Shown: positions 12,109 through 23,233 of the stretch, one piece after another
How positions within the stretch are numbered: the first letter of the stretch is position 1
How the letters are laid out: the number at the start of each line of letters is the position of its first letter
Assembly (NCBI GenBank): GCA_022578605.1
Contig: MU394068.1
Span: 310,001 to 374,000 of the forward strand
Reading direction: 5' to 3'
DNA length: 64,000 nt
Source of the DNA: Camillea tinctor
Lineage: Eukaryota; Ascomycota; Sordariomycetes; Xylariales; Xylariaceae
Made by a program: the position numbers and the translations under genes
Notes under the pieces: generated by a model
The model's database searches: none
Seen by the model: the letters and a program-made list of their open reading frames with translations, nothing else
What the model was told of the DNA's origin: nothing

Positions 12109-14206
12109 CAAGGCTGCAGCAGAATAGAATGGAGATCATGGCGGGAGGGGTGGTGGCGGAGAGGATAATGTGCCGGTCAGCATTGGGAAAGAGGATGAGG
12201 AGGAGGAATGATGACTATGGGGATAGGGGGAGGGGGCAAGATGAGACGTGGGGACTTTTTTTTTTTTTCATATTCTTGAGATGGCGAACTAGTTCATAAC
12301 CTGCAAGACAGGTAATCTAGCATGGTTGTGGAAGTAGAAAGGGGAAGGGAAAGGGAGATATCAAATTCACGATGGCATTCTCAGTTTTGGTGTATAGGTT
12401 ATAGATCTTCATTATAAGCATCCCTAGATACCTAATTTAGTGTCTAGCCATATAAGGGGGGAAACGTAGTTCATTTCGATCGGAGAATATTTTATAAGTT
12501 TTCCTTTGCATGTTTCTAAAAATGAAAATTCGGTAATGAGGCTTTACAACATTCGTCGGACAGTGGCTCGGGAATATCTATAATTGTATCGTAGGGAGTA
12601 GATGAGAATTGTCGCATCCAAAGTTGCTAATATTGTCAATGTGTGTTCAGTGGGGAGACAAATGGCAAGCTTCGATCACCCTATGCAACCCTGAAGGGGG
12701 CGTTTTTCTTGTCCTTTCTTTTTCTTTTTTTTCTTTCCTCCGATCTGTGATATAAGTTCTGATTTGTGATTTGGTGATTACCTATTCACCTCCAAGTAAT
12801 TTGGTTTTCCGGGTGATGCGCCACGATGAACCAATCCAACCAAATCGCCTCCCCCCCAAACATCAAACATTGCCCCTTTGGACGGAACTGGCGGATTACT
12901 TGACGATTGTGATGACGATGACGATGACGATGATTTTCATGATGAGGATGATTATGGTTCTGATTGTGATTGTGACAGCAAAAGGAAAGAGAAAAAAAAG
13001 TGATGAACGCACTGAATGGATGTCATCAAAGGGCAATAGTCCTTTAAATAGAGTCAAATGTTTCTGTTGTTTACTTATTCAAAGTGTACAATACATAAAT
13101 TAGTCTCAGATCTAAATAGTGTCGTTTCTAGCGTCCCACCGTGCGACGGGGTACGGGTCCAATTAATAAGGGCTTGGGGCTTGGCTTGCACTAATAAAGT
13201 TGTTATGTTAGGTACCTAGTAGTATGATCTCGCCAACTTTCATAGTGCTATCTGTGCTTGTTGCGCTAATTACCCTCCCCTTAAGTTACATACCTAGGCC
13301 TGTACTTAGGTAATGCATGTGTACTTATACTGGGTGTCCACAGTGGAAAGGGTGTAGCAGCAAGTAATCGCACGTAGGTAAAGCAGGTACGGGTTCTGTT
13401 ATGCATTAAGGTATATCATTCAATTTGATGTGCTTGATGTGCTGGGTGTGCATCAAATGCGTATCAGTTCATGTGCACAATGGGATAAACTGGCAAGTCA
13501 GGTGTCGAGGTACCTGTAGATCAGTATAATAGCGGCAAACTTTAAGTCTCAATTTGGCTGACCGCTAGTGGCGAAGGGGGAACAGTGGTCAGTGCTCAAG
13601 CTACCCGCCCAGGGGGGGCTGCCCTGGCCGCCCCTTTTTCGGTGCAAAGTCCAAGGTGCAAGTCCAGTCAAGATTGGCTGGGACTGGCAAGGACTGGCAG
13701 GGACTGGCTTGGGTTTGAGCTTAAGCCATCTTCCGTTACTTTCGCGTTCCTTTAGGTGCTTAGGTCCCTAATGCCTAGGTCGAGAATAGCACCATTCCAT
13801 TCCATCCCCATCATCCCATCCTTATCCCATCCCACCATTCTCTCTTATTATTATTTTTTTTCCCTTGGCGGTATTTCTTGTACTATTATACCTTACACTC
13901 TCTATTTTTATTACCTGCCTTTACATTTTTAACATTTAACTCTTTTATTATTTATCTATATCAATTGCTCTAATACTCTTTTTTTCTTCTTCTATTTCCA
14001 TATTATTTTTTATCATTATTAAGAAGACTATCGTTTTATACTCACCAAAGATATTTATCACCATCAAATCTCCTCTGTCTTATACTACAACACACATACA
14101 TACACACACAACACAACACACTTAAACGGAAAAGAAAGAAAGAGAGAAAAAAAAGAATTGGAAGAAAAGAGAAAACACATACATATACACACTCACATCC
14201 ATAACC
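12109..14206. other. intergenic region and long leader of the next gene
   Basis: No convincing gene. It contains a T-run near 12258-12268, a GATGAC-type trinucleotide run around 12905-12935, and a pyrimidine-rich stretch with CCATTCCATCC-like repeats from about 13790 to the ATG at 14207. The last is typical of a long fungal 5' leader. Confidence 0.5.
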
Positions 14207-14848
14207 ATGTCTCGGAGAATGATGCACCACCGTTCACGGTCATCCATCGACCGCGTCCTCGACCTGCTCGACGACCTAGACGAGACGCAAATGGAAGCTC
14301 TTCTACAAGAAGCAGAATCTACCGTATCGAGCAACATACCCGTGGCCAAGGGCATTGATTTCTTCGAAGGACCTACCCCGGCCCAACCACGACGGAAATT
14401 CCTCACCACCCTACCACCGCGCAAACAGACAGAGCTGCGGAGGAGAGTGAGCAAGCGAAAGGCCACCCCCCAGGAGAGAGGGTCGGGCGAGCCATCGTCG
14501 AATGCGAAGACACCCAGATCGTACAAGAGGATCAGTCGTCCGTTCTTCTCCCTGCCCAACCAACCAAGCACCCCAGACCTGTGCGACATGTTGGCCGCGT
14601 ACTTGTTGGACGCTTCATTTCCCCTAGCTTCCTCACCATCGTCAACCACTTCGGGGTCCACAAATTCAGCCCCCATCACGCCGCGATCGACCTTCTCCAC
14701 GATAAGCCAGATCGAACCAGATACGCCTGGTCTTGATCTTCTTGAGCCCGAGGCCGCGCAACCCCCGCGAACCCATGACATCTTTGGAAACCCCATGAGA
14801 GAACCCGCGCGGAATATCAGCGGAATATTCGAGGTTCTTTACGATTAA
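14207..14848 (+). CDS. conserved-looking fungal hypothetical protein
   Basis: Single exon, 213 residues, with a good start context (ACCATGTCTCG) after a CA-rich leader. The N-terminus is basic (MSRRMMHHRSRSSIDR) and is followed by an acidic helix (VLDLLDDLDETQMEALLQEA). The middle is basic and proline/serine-rich (RRKFLTTLPPRKQTELRRRV), then comes a helical LCDMLAAYLLDASF, a Ser/Thr-rich stretch, and a compact C-terminus GNPMREPARNISGIFEVLYD. No enzymatic motif or membrane segment is present. Coding is supported by length, codon use and the ordered amino-acid composition. Family and function are not recognised. The short helices flanked by disorder look like a regulatory or adaptor protein, which is inference only. 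Confidence 0.65.
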   Translation: MSRRMMHHRSRSSIDRVLDLLDDLDETQMEALLQEAESTVSSNIPVAKGIDFFEGPTPAQPRRKFLTTLPPRKQTELRRRVSKRKATPQERGSGEPSSNAKTPRSYKRISRPFFSLPNQPSTPDLCDMLAAYLLDASFPLASSPSSTTSGSTNSAPITPRSTFSTISQIEPDTPGLDLLEPEAAQPPRTHDIFGNPMREPARNISGIFEVLYD

Positions 14849-17800
14849 TGGGGGAAGTGGAAGTAGAAGAACATGAGGAAGAGTAAGAGTAAGAGGAAGA
14901 GGAAGAAGCACGTTATTGTTGAGTTTACAAGAAAGAAGAAAAGGGAAAAGAAAAAAGAGAGATCGTGCAGTTTAGTTGTAACATTCTTCGCCATCCACAT
15001 CTTGCCTAACACGGTATTTTCTCTATACCTACTTCACCGATTCGACCAAAGATGCTCTGGCACCCATTGTGGAATTCGACAGAAAAAAAATATAGGCTCA
15101 TTTGTTTATCATATATTTTTTTAAGTCTAATGTAGGTGTCTTTTTCTGTGTAAATACTAGGGAATCAATCCGGTTTTACCTTTCGAAAGTATCAATCCCC
15201 AGACCACACCCACCTTCTACTTCAGTAGTCCTTACCAATTCTACATATCAATTGAGGCAAAGATATATAACTAGTTACAATTGTTTACTGCAAGTTGTCG
15301 AGTTCTTCCCATTGAGAGAATATGGTTCTGATGTAATGTGATCTGGGGGGAGAGAAGCAAATCGTCCCTCGTCAAAACTGTACATATTTATCACTGTATA
15401 ACTACTACCTACCTATCTACTATAATTCAGACTTGGACGATCTTTTTTTTTTTTGTATATAATATCTTATTTTCCAAAAAACAAGACAAAACTTATTTTA
15501 TGAAACCTCCAGCATTTATCCTGCATGCAGTAAGGGTCCATTCGATGCTAAATTCCGCACACCATCATCATGGCTCGTACACAAATATAAGACCATGACG
15601 TATGTGTATACTATTAATTCGATACGGCTAACATCATTATCACACCACGCATATGCACCCTACATAAATCAGCCGACGCCGGCCCTGTTTCACTGGTATC
15701 ACTTTAAGTTTCAGCTCGGTATTCCACGTGAGGATAGCCTACTGCGGTAGACGTACTATAGGAATGCCTAGCATTAACAAGTCCCATCTCGGTGAGTTTA
15801 TACGGAATAACTAGGTATGCTATAGGCCAGATCCTGATGTATAGGGACTTCTATGTCACTCTACCGATAAACATCCAGATTTTGATAGCGTGAAAACTGC
15901 CGTCCAATGTGCAGCTAGTACTTAGGAAATAATAGTTGTTTCTAATATATTAGCTGGTATACGTACTCCTCCTAGTTTAGAATTATCAAACTGCAGAACT
16001 GGCTCTCTAGTCACGGGTACGCAAACTATAGCGTCAACTTAAAATACCTTCTTCAACATAGAAACTGCTTAAGTAGCACTGACAGATATAAGATTCAACG
16101 CTAGAGAGGACGAGGATCGAAACTAAACTAAAATCTCTACATTAGCACCAATGGCCCCATCTGATGCTACTAAGATCGTAGATGGTAGATATCTCCCTAG
16201 ACTCGTACTATGTAACCGAAGTAAGTAAGATGATGCAGCACCAGCAACCAGCACATAGATATGAGCTAGCAACACTTGTAACCTACCTCTCTAAACTAGC
16301 ACTATGTAGAGGCAGGATGGACATGTCCCTCCGGCTCAAGTCGAACCTCCCCCTTTCTTCCGGCGCAACACGCGCACAAAGCCGGGTACTTACTTAATCT
16401 ACGTAGCGCTCAGCACATCCCTATAGGAACACGAACGTATAGCTCGAAAGTCCTCTGTCCTCCAGTTCCTCTGTGATACGTCATATAGAGGCCACCCCCC
16501 ATCCTGTGGTGTGACGATGGGGGCAGAAGGAGGAAGACTATGACGACATGTTTAGTAGCTCGTTTGCCAAACTGAAGACTCCCTCAAATATTTGGTTTAG
16601 AAATGGAATGGGTGTGAAATGAAGTAAATCCCCTATCTAAGGTCTTTTACTTATAGGAAAAAGGAAATGAATCCCCTATGTATTAGTCGTTCCTGGAACA
16701 CATTAGTAGAGAAAAACATGAGCATGACAGAGAGGGAGGAGGGGGATACATGATAATAATTCCTCAAGAAGACGCTCGAGGAAAGGAGAGGCATGAGTTC
16801 ACACTTGTTTGGTTCTTAGATACTCAATATCATGTCTATTTGCACAGACTCTTTTGTTTGGCAATTTGACCAACAACCTCGGACTGCTATAATCCATAAT
16901 TGAGCCCGAGGTAACAAAGGAGTTGCAATTCCCTCTTAGCTGTGTATCGAGTTGGAAAAAGTCGAATATCCTGCTCCTTGCAACCTGGTATATTTTGCAG
17001 GCGGCAACTACGTAGACCTGCAGCCCTAGATTTGAAAGGGTTCTCATAACATGCCTAGGACCTCTTGGTACCAGTTATATCCAATATGTTCGTGACTTAG
17101 AATACACGCATATATAACGTCATACCTGAGCATGAATAACGACCTATACAAAGCTAGAAAAGCTGGCTATTTTTATGTAAGTATCCGGAAAGCACGTGTA
17201 CCTAGAACTTCGAGAAATCGCCACGGGGCTTGCTTACTGCCCTTACCCAGAACGGGAATATACAACCCGGATCGACGATGAGAGTCGTCAGGTATGATAT
17301 ACTCTGTACGTATCACTACAGCAATTCTTCCTACTCGACCACATGGGTTGGATGGGAGAGGAGATCATAATCTTGTACGCTGTTCCTCAGCGGCAAAATG
17401 CGCGGTCCTATGTCAGACACACGCACACACACACACATTCAAGATGTGGTGTCATACACCCCTAGCGGGCGATTCTACGACCCGTTTCTCGATCCCCAAA
17501 TTTGCTATCCGAAGGTCTCGAAGGAACCTAGTTCCGGCACCACGGGGATGGAAGATGGTGCAATACAATGTATCGATCGATGCTCGACGATGATGTGCCC
17601 CGTGACGTACGGGCGCTCACTATGATCCCTGACTTCCCGCATGTCCCGTCGTGACTCGGATAGATATCACCTTCTCAACCCCGAATATGATATCTTTCAG
17701 GTCTTGATTCCATGAGGATGCGTGCATATGAGATCGACCGCGATCAGTCGCTTGACCTCCTAGGATATTCAGTTAGATACCAGGGGGCGTTGGAATTCGG

Positions 17801-20800
17801 ATCGGTAGGTCAAATAAACGTCCGGGTGACGTAAGTCTGATCACGGTCGGAAGATGATTATATGAAAGTCCTTGAGACTAAATAGATTTATCGGTCGTAT
17901 ATACAATTGCTTGCATGAGTAGATAGCTTATGAATATTACACTGACTTGGGTGACTTGGGTGACGTTTGTTTTCTGTTGATAGCATTCTCGTTTGTCTGG
18001 GTTATGTTACTCATACGGACAAAGTAAAAGAAGCCTTCATCATTATGTCAGCGATATACCAAGAATATCGTAATACCTTGTGGCTTTTCATTGAGCAACT
18101 TGTTAGAAACCTCCTCGTGTAGGTATAGGTTGTGAGTGTTAGGCTGTAGTCCGTTGTATGTGATCGTATCCCGCCTCGAGTAGGTGCCTTGAGTACTCAA
18201 GAGCTTTGATAGGTATATCAACATACATAGTAGTTAGAGGGCATTACCACCGAATAGGAAGGTCGCTTGTCTTCCTTCATAGTAAATAGTATAGATAGTA
18301 CATAATCTGAAATCAGTGGCTATCGGGCGCGAGATGGTGATGTGCGTATAACGTTCCGGGATGCGTCTGATCTGATTTAGAGGTAACTAAGAGATTTATC
18401 CACCGAGACTCTTTCTCTTGCTGGACCTTTTTTGCTTTCTTCAAAAGAAAGTTGATATGATGCATTATAGTCGATCTGGTCGATACATTCCTAGGTGAGT
18501 AGTCGAGGCCTCGTTCCCACATAACTTATTACCCTAAACGTCATTGGGACAAGGTTGATGTTGCAAGGCAACCTGCAACGGGAGGCGTACCGGCGGAGGA
18601 GGTTAGGCCAATGAAGTCAGATCTGGGGAAAGTGGAAGTTGCACGGCATGACTAGGTTGGTAATCCTGCCGTACTATGACCACCATCCCGGTATTCCTAT
18701 CGTCATATTCTTACACGAATGGGCCGCGATGTGATAACATGTTAGGTCCATATGTTCAACCGGTACTTCCTATGCAAGTACCGCCTTAGGATACATCCGC
18801 TGGGATTCGAGAGTATCCATCCGCTACATGGCGATTTTTAGGTTTGCTTTAGCAGTTTAGGTACGGTTTTGGGGATTATGAGATCAGACCATGATCGAGA
18901 TAGACATACCTATTACTTCATATATGGGGGGCCAACAACATTAATGACGACGCTCTGGTAAAAGACATACATAGGTAATTAGCAAAATCCCATATAAAAT
19001 CAGCACAGGCAGTGGATCGGGACGGCAAAAGATGACGCATGGGTTCATAGTGTAGGCGCAATTAGGTATTAGCTACCTGCTAAGTAGCTCAACCACAGCT
19101 ACCTGCGGCTGAGAGGTTCAGGCCAGGCAGTTAATATTTGCATTAGTGTCAGTATGTACAGAGCAATGGGAAGTAATGGGAAGGTAAGGTAAGATGGCTG
19201 GTAGGGAAGAAAGGATATGAACGAATGGATTAGAGAAGCAGCCTAGAAGGGAAGGATGGTGTTGGCCCCTTTCGTCATCACGTGGGATCGCCGATGGAGG
19301 GTTGAGGTCAGCCTTTTCCCACCTGGGGCCGTTTAGGGCAATTGACGAGTGGCGAGAGACTTTGAGATCGAAAATCTATTTTCAAACGTATATGGTTTGT
19401 TGTGTGTACTATTTTGCTCACCGTTGTTGCTGCTTTCAGCGGCGATCGCGCTGAGCTTCTCGGAATAAAGTGATCGTAAGGATAAAATACCTTAGTAGGT
19501 ATCTACATAAGTTGTCTCAAGACTTTTGTTATTATTAGTATTATCATTTGTACCCGATTTTATTGAATAATTGAATGACGCAATTTTTTAAAAGCAAAGA
19601 GAAAAAAGAAAGAAAAAACATGAAATATCTGTATAGCATAGAAATCTTGGAGGTGAGCTGCTAGGTAATAACTAACAAAAGGAGGTTTTTCAACTTTCGA
19701 TGGCGGCTGATATCATCGGAGTTTACAAGTCGTAACCTTGCAGAATCGATAGTGGAATAAATGAAGCACGGACCAATTATGATTTGTTCATACCCATACC
19801 AGCCGGTTCATACTTTTAGATAGCCTATTAATTGCATGTAGCTATGCTATTCGCTTAACTTGCATATATACATATGTACATAACTTCCCGAGGTACGGAA
19901 CATTAGAGCTCTGACCACCATCCTCTCTCTATCCTCTCTCCATCTCCTCCTGTCTCTCTTCCCAAGACAACAAGACAAGAAAAAAGACCCTGAAAAAAAA
20001 AAAAAGGTGATTTCACTCAAACCCACCTTGACATCAGCTCCTCTCCATGCTTTCACTAGGCTTTCCCGATCTTCCGACCAACGTCAATCCTCCTCCACCT
20101 CTACACTAGCAGACTTATAGATGGGAGGTCTGGGAGGTTTGGGAGACCAAAGACCAATTGCAGTGTGCAGCCACCAATGCTACTTCTGATCCTTGATCTT
20201 CTTTGTTAACCCCCCGCTCTCGTACCCACTCTGAGGTTAAGGAAGCAACAAGAACGCCCCCCAAGCCCCCCAACTTGGCTGGGCTGGTCCCCAAGATCTA
20301 GTCCGACCTCGACCCCCATCACGAGACACACGTTTTATCTCGAAGAGTGGCGGCGGCGGCGGCAGCGGCAACCGTTTGATATCAACTGTGACGTGCATCG
20401 TCACCCTACCATATCATACCGTACCACACGGAGGGCTGCATGTCCTCACTGCACAGAGCAACGTGGGAGTCGGGGTCCTAGAATCTGGAATCTAGAATCT
20501 CGTCGCTTAGGTATGACGGATCTACCTACAGCTCGCAGCAGATGGTGATCACTGGGTTGGCCCGCTGGCTTCGGTAGCCCTAACTTTTCTGGCCTTAGCA
20601 AACCGACACGGGCAACGGACTCGGGATAAAAGTCTCGCTACTAGATTAAATGAACAAGTGAAGTGGGACGCCATTCGCAAGTTTTCGGTGTCAGTGAAAT
20701 GTAGGTCTGTAGCCATAGACATGGCCAAAAATGCCTGGGATTATGGCAAATCTCGGAAATTCCCATGGTTTGAAATTATCTCGCATGCTTAACGAGTCCC

Positions 20801-21656
20801 ACCCGGGGTACGATTTGCCTTGAGTCTAACCTAAACCTAGTCTGTGGGAATCCACATAGGAAGAAAATTGCCAGTGCGAACTGCGAACTCAATTGCCCAT
20901 CTCGCCTCCCTCTTCGATATGCACTAGGGATAGCTAAGAACAAATCGAACCAACAGCGTGGAGGAGGGAGGGGAAGCAAAAAGAGATAATGGCCCTCTTC
21001 TCCCGTTTCCCCTTCCCTCCGCTCCCCCCTATTCACTACTTGGGTGTTTCAATGGAGACGAGACAATTTGAGGTTACTTGCTGAAATTGATCAATACTAC
21101 CTTTTGAAGAGAAAGAAAGAAAAAAATCAAGTTTGCGCGAGGAAGGATGATAGAGTGAATAACTGGCAATATTCAGGGTTTGTGGTATTTTCCTGTTTCT
21201 TGATCATTTCTTTTTAATTTGATACACATTAGCCCGCGACCCGAATGTATTGAACTACACTGCACTACACCAGACTAGTCCCCATCCCTGGTTCGGGATC
21301 TCAGCTGCAAGATTGGTTCGACACCCGGATGCAGGTGGAAAGTCAAGAAAATGGGATGCTTCGGCGAGAAATACCACGCGAATTCAGGGTAGCTTAGGTA
21401 CCTATGTATATATTTATCTAGGGTCTATCTAGCCTGGCATGTCCAGGGTCAACCGATTGATGTACCTTGGGGGACCTAGACAGGCTGCTAGGTACTTACA
21501 TAGTAGGTACTAGGTAATAGTTAGTAGTATAGAAAGAAAAGAGGCTGAAGCAATGCGTCTGAATTAACATTAATCAACTTTCAATACATCATGATCAAGA
21601 TTCAAAACGGACCTCAACATCTCATATGATGTCATTTTCGAAGTTGTGACCTAATT

Positions 21657-21682
21657 TCTCTCTCTCTCTCTCTCTCTCTCTC
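21657..21682. repeat. (CT)n microsatellite
   Basis: About 13 uninterrupted CT dinucleotide units in the gene-poor region. Confidence 0.9.
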
Positions 21683-22319
21683 AAAACCCTCTACCCCAAG
21701 ATCTCAACAAAACAAACCACACAAAGGATTAGGTAGGTAATCAAACAGATAAACACAGACCGGTGCGGTTAATTCTGTCATGCATATGGCATTTTCAGAA
21801 ATGATTCCCGCTAAAAACATGCAGCTTGATCTAAGTTCCGGTCCTTTCCAAAGACAAGCTGTGACCAATAAGGATGACATATGCTATGACTTCAAAAGTC
21901 TCAACTCAAGACGATCTGCAGGGTCTTTCCTTTAAGGGTCCGAGGGGAGAGACATCTCTTTCTGATTTCCCTTGTCCACTATCTGACTACATAGTATGTT
22001 AGCTATGTAAGTACATAGTCATAGTAGTGTAGCAGTGGTAGTACTAGTTGTAATTACTACACTAATTAACCCCGGATGCAAGATGACTGCAATTCAACAG
22101 TAGCGCTCTTCCCCCGTGGTCCCAAGCCCCGTGCCGGTGTGTTGTTTCTGCTAGCGGTGGTAACTGCATCATCAGCCTTGTTCGTGGCGAAACTCTGCAG
22201 GCCCTAGTCCACTGATTGGCTCCAGTGCCGAGCGCTTTACGCCATACCCTACAGGGGTCTGGTTCCCCCATCCGGGCACTAAAACGGTCTTGGTCTATGT
22301 CGATCGTCGCTTGACTATA

Positions 22320-22560
22320 GGTATGTGTATGCAGGGTATGTACACCACACTAAGTAGTACATAGTAGTACAGAGTATGCAACAGGGTCTGGGGCTGCCTT
22401 CCTTGACCTTGTAGGTATGTACATACCCTATAAGGTACCTGCTAAGGCCACTATATATCACGCTATACATGTAGGTCATGTAGGTATAGTATGTACCTAC
22501 CCTAGGTGCATACCTGCCTTAGGTACATACGGTAGGTACCTGCTGTAATGTACCTAACCT
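22320..22560. repeat. cluster of GTAC-centred palindromes
   Basis: The 240 bp are filled with GTAC-centred words (GTACATAC, GTATGTAC, AGGTACCT, TAGGTAC) in both orientations, so that many short self-complementary segments can pair. No tandem unit of fixed length is evident. The same words occur elsewhere between genes in this window. Function unknown. Confidence 0.5.
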
Positions 22561-22981
22561 CTAAGGTCAGAATCTGCCTTGTCCATCTTTCTCTTCTCTC
22601 TCTTGTCTCCTCTCTTCCTCTCTCCTCTCTACCTTTCCCTAACCAAGTGGGTATATATATATACCAAGCCCCTCTTTTCCCAACTACATATCATCTCCCG
22701 TTTCCCATATAAGGCAATCGGCACACCAGTCTACTTCATTCTTAATTACCACTCGATTCCACCATCATTCCGTGAAAACACCAGCCAAAAGTCTATACAG
22801 CCCACGACAACCATACCATTGCCAACACCAGACTGATCTTCGAATCACTCTGGTCCAGTTTCTCTCTTCTCTTGTGTCTGCTTTGCTTCATTACAAGCCC
22901 GCCCGCTTTACACAACACGTCTTGTTCTGACCATCATCCCACATCTATATACTTACTATATACCATCTTCAAACATTCGAC

Positions 22982-23233
22982 ATGTCTTCTCGAAGCTCGC
23001 TGTCCATGACCATGCCCACGTCGCTCCCACCCCCAATTGACCTAGCCAGCTACTCGAGGTCAATGCACCTCCACACCAAGAGACAGATGGAAGCCGCCAA
23101 CATGGCCACACCCACTCGCCGTAGTGGCCGGACAACCTCGACAACTGCCATCCCCAGCTTGGCCAATGGCACATCGTCGGGATCATCGACATCGTCAAGG
23201 AGTCTAAATGGTGCCCCTGAATATCACGATTGA
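22982..23233 (+). CDS. small basic serine-rich hypothetical protein
   Basis: 83 residues in a single exon. The start context is good (CGACATGTC) after a long pyrimidine-rich leader with no obvious intron. The sequence begins with a Ser/Met-rich stretch, then an ordered core SLPPPIDLASYSRSMHLHTK followed by RQMEAANMATPTRR, and ends in a Ser/Thr/Gly-rich tail. The LPPPIDLxxYxxxMHxHTKRQMEAA core looks like a conserved small fungal protein, but I know of no assigned function. There is no signal peptide or membrane segment. It stands alone, with gene-poor sequence on both sides. Confidence 0.55.
   Translation: MSSRSSLSMTMPTSLPPPIDLASYSRSMHLHTKRQMEAANMATPTRRSGRTTSTTAIPSLANGTSSGSSTSSRSLNGAPEYHD

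Larger units (their letters stand above)
14849..22981. other. 8-kb gene-poor stretch
   Basis: No protein-like open frame was found on either strand. Contents seen: AT-rich sequence and poly-purine runs (14870-14970), a (CA)n run near 17417-17436, a (GGC)n run near 20348-20363, a (CT)n microsatellite at 21657-21682, a dense group of GTAC/GGTACC palindromes at 22320-22560, and a long CT-rich leader before the ATG at 22982. I did not find direct long repeats or transposase-like peptides. It could contain non-coding transcripts that cannot be seen from sequence alone. Confidence 0.5.

Noticed and set aside
21310..21335. GGTTCGACACCC, resembling a tRNA B box
   Set aside because: No A box or cloverleaf stems could be formed from the surrounding sequence.
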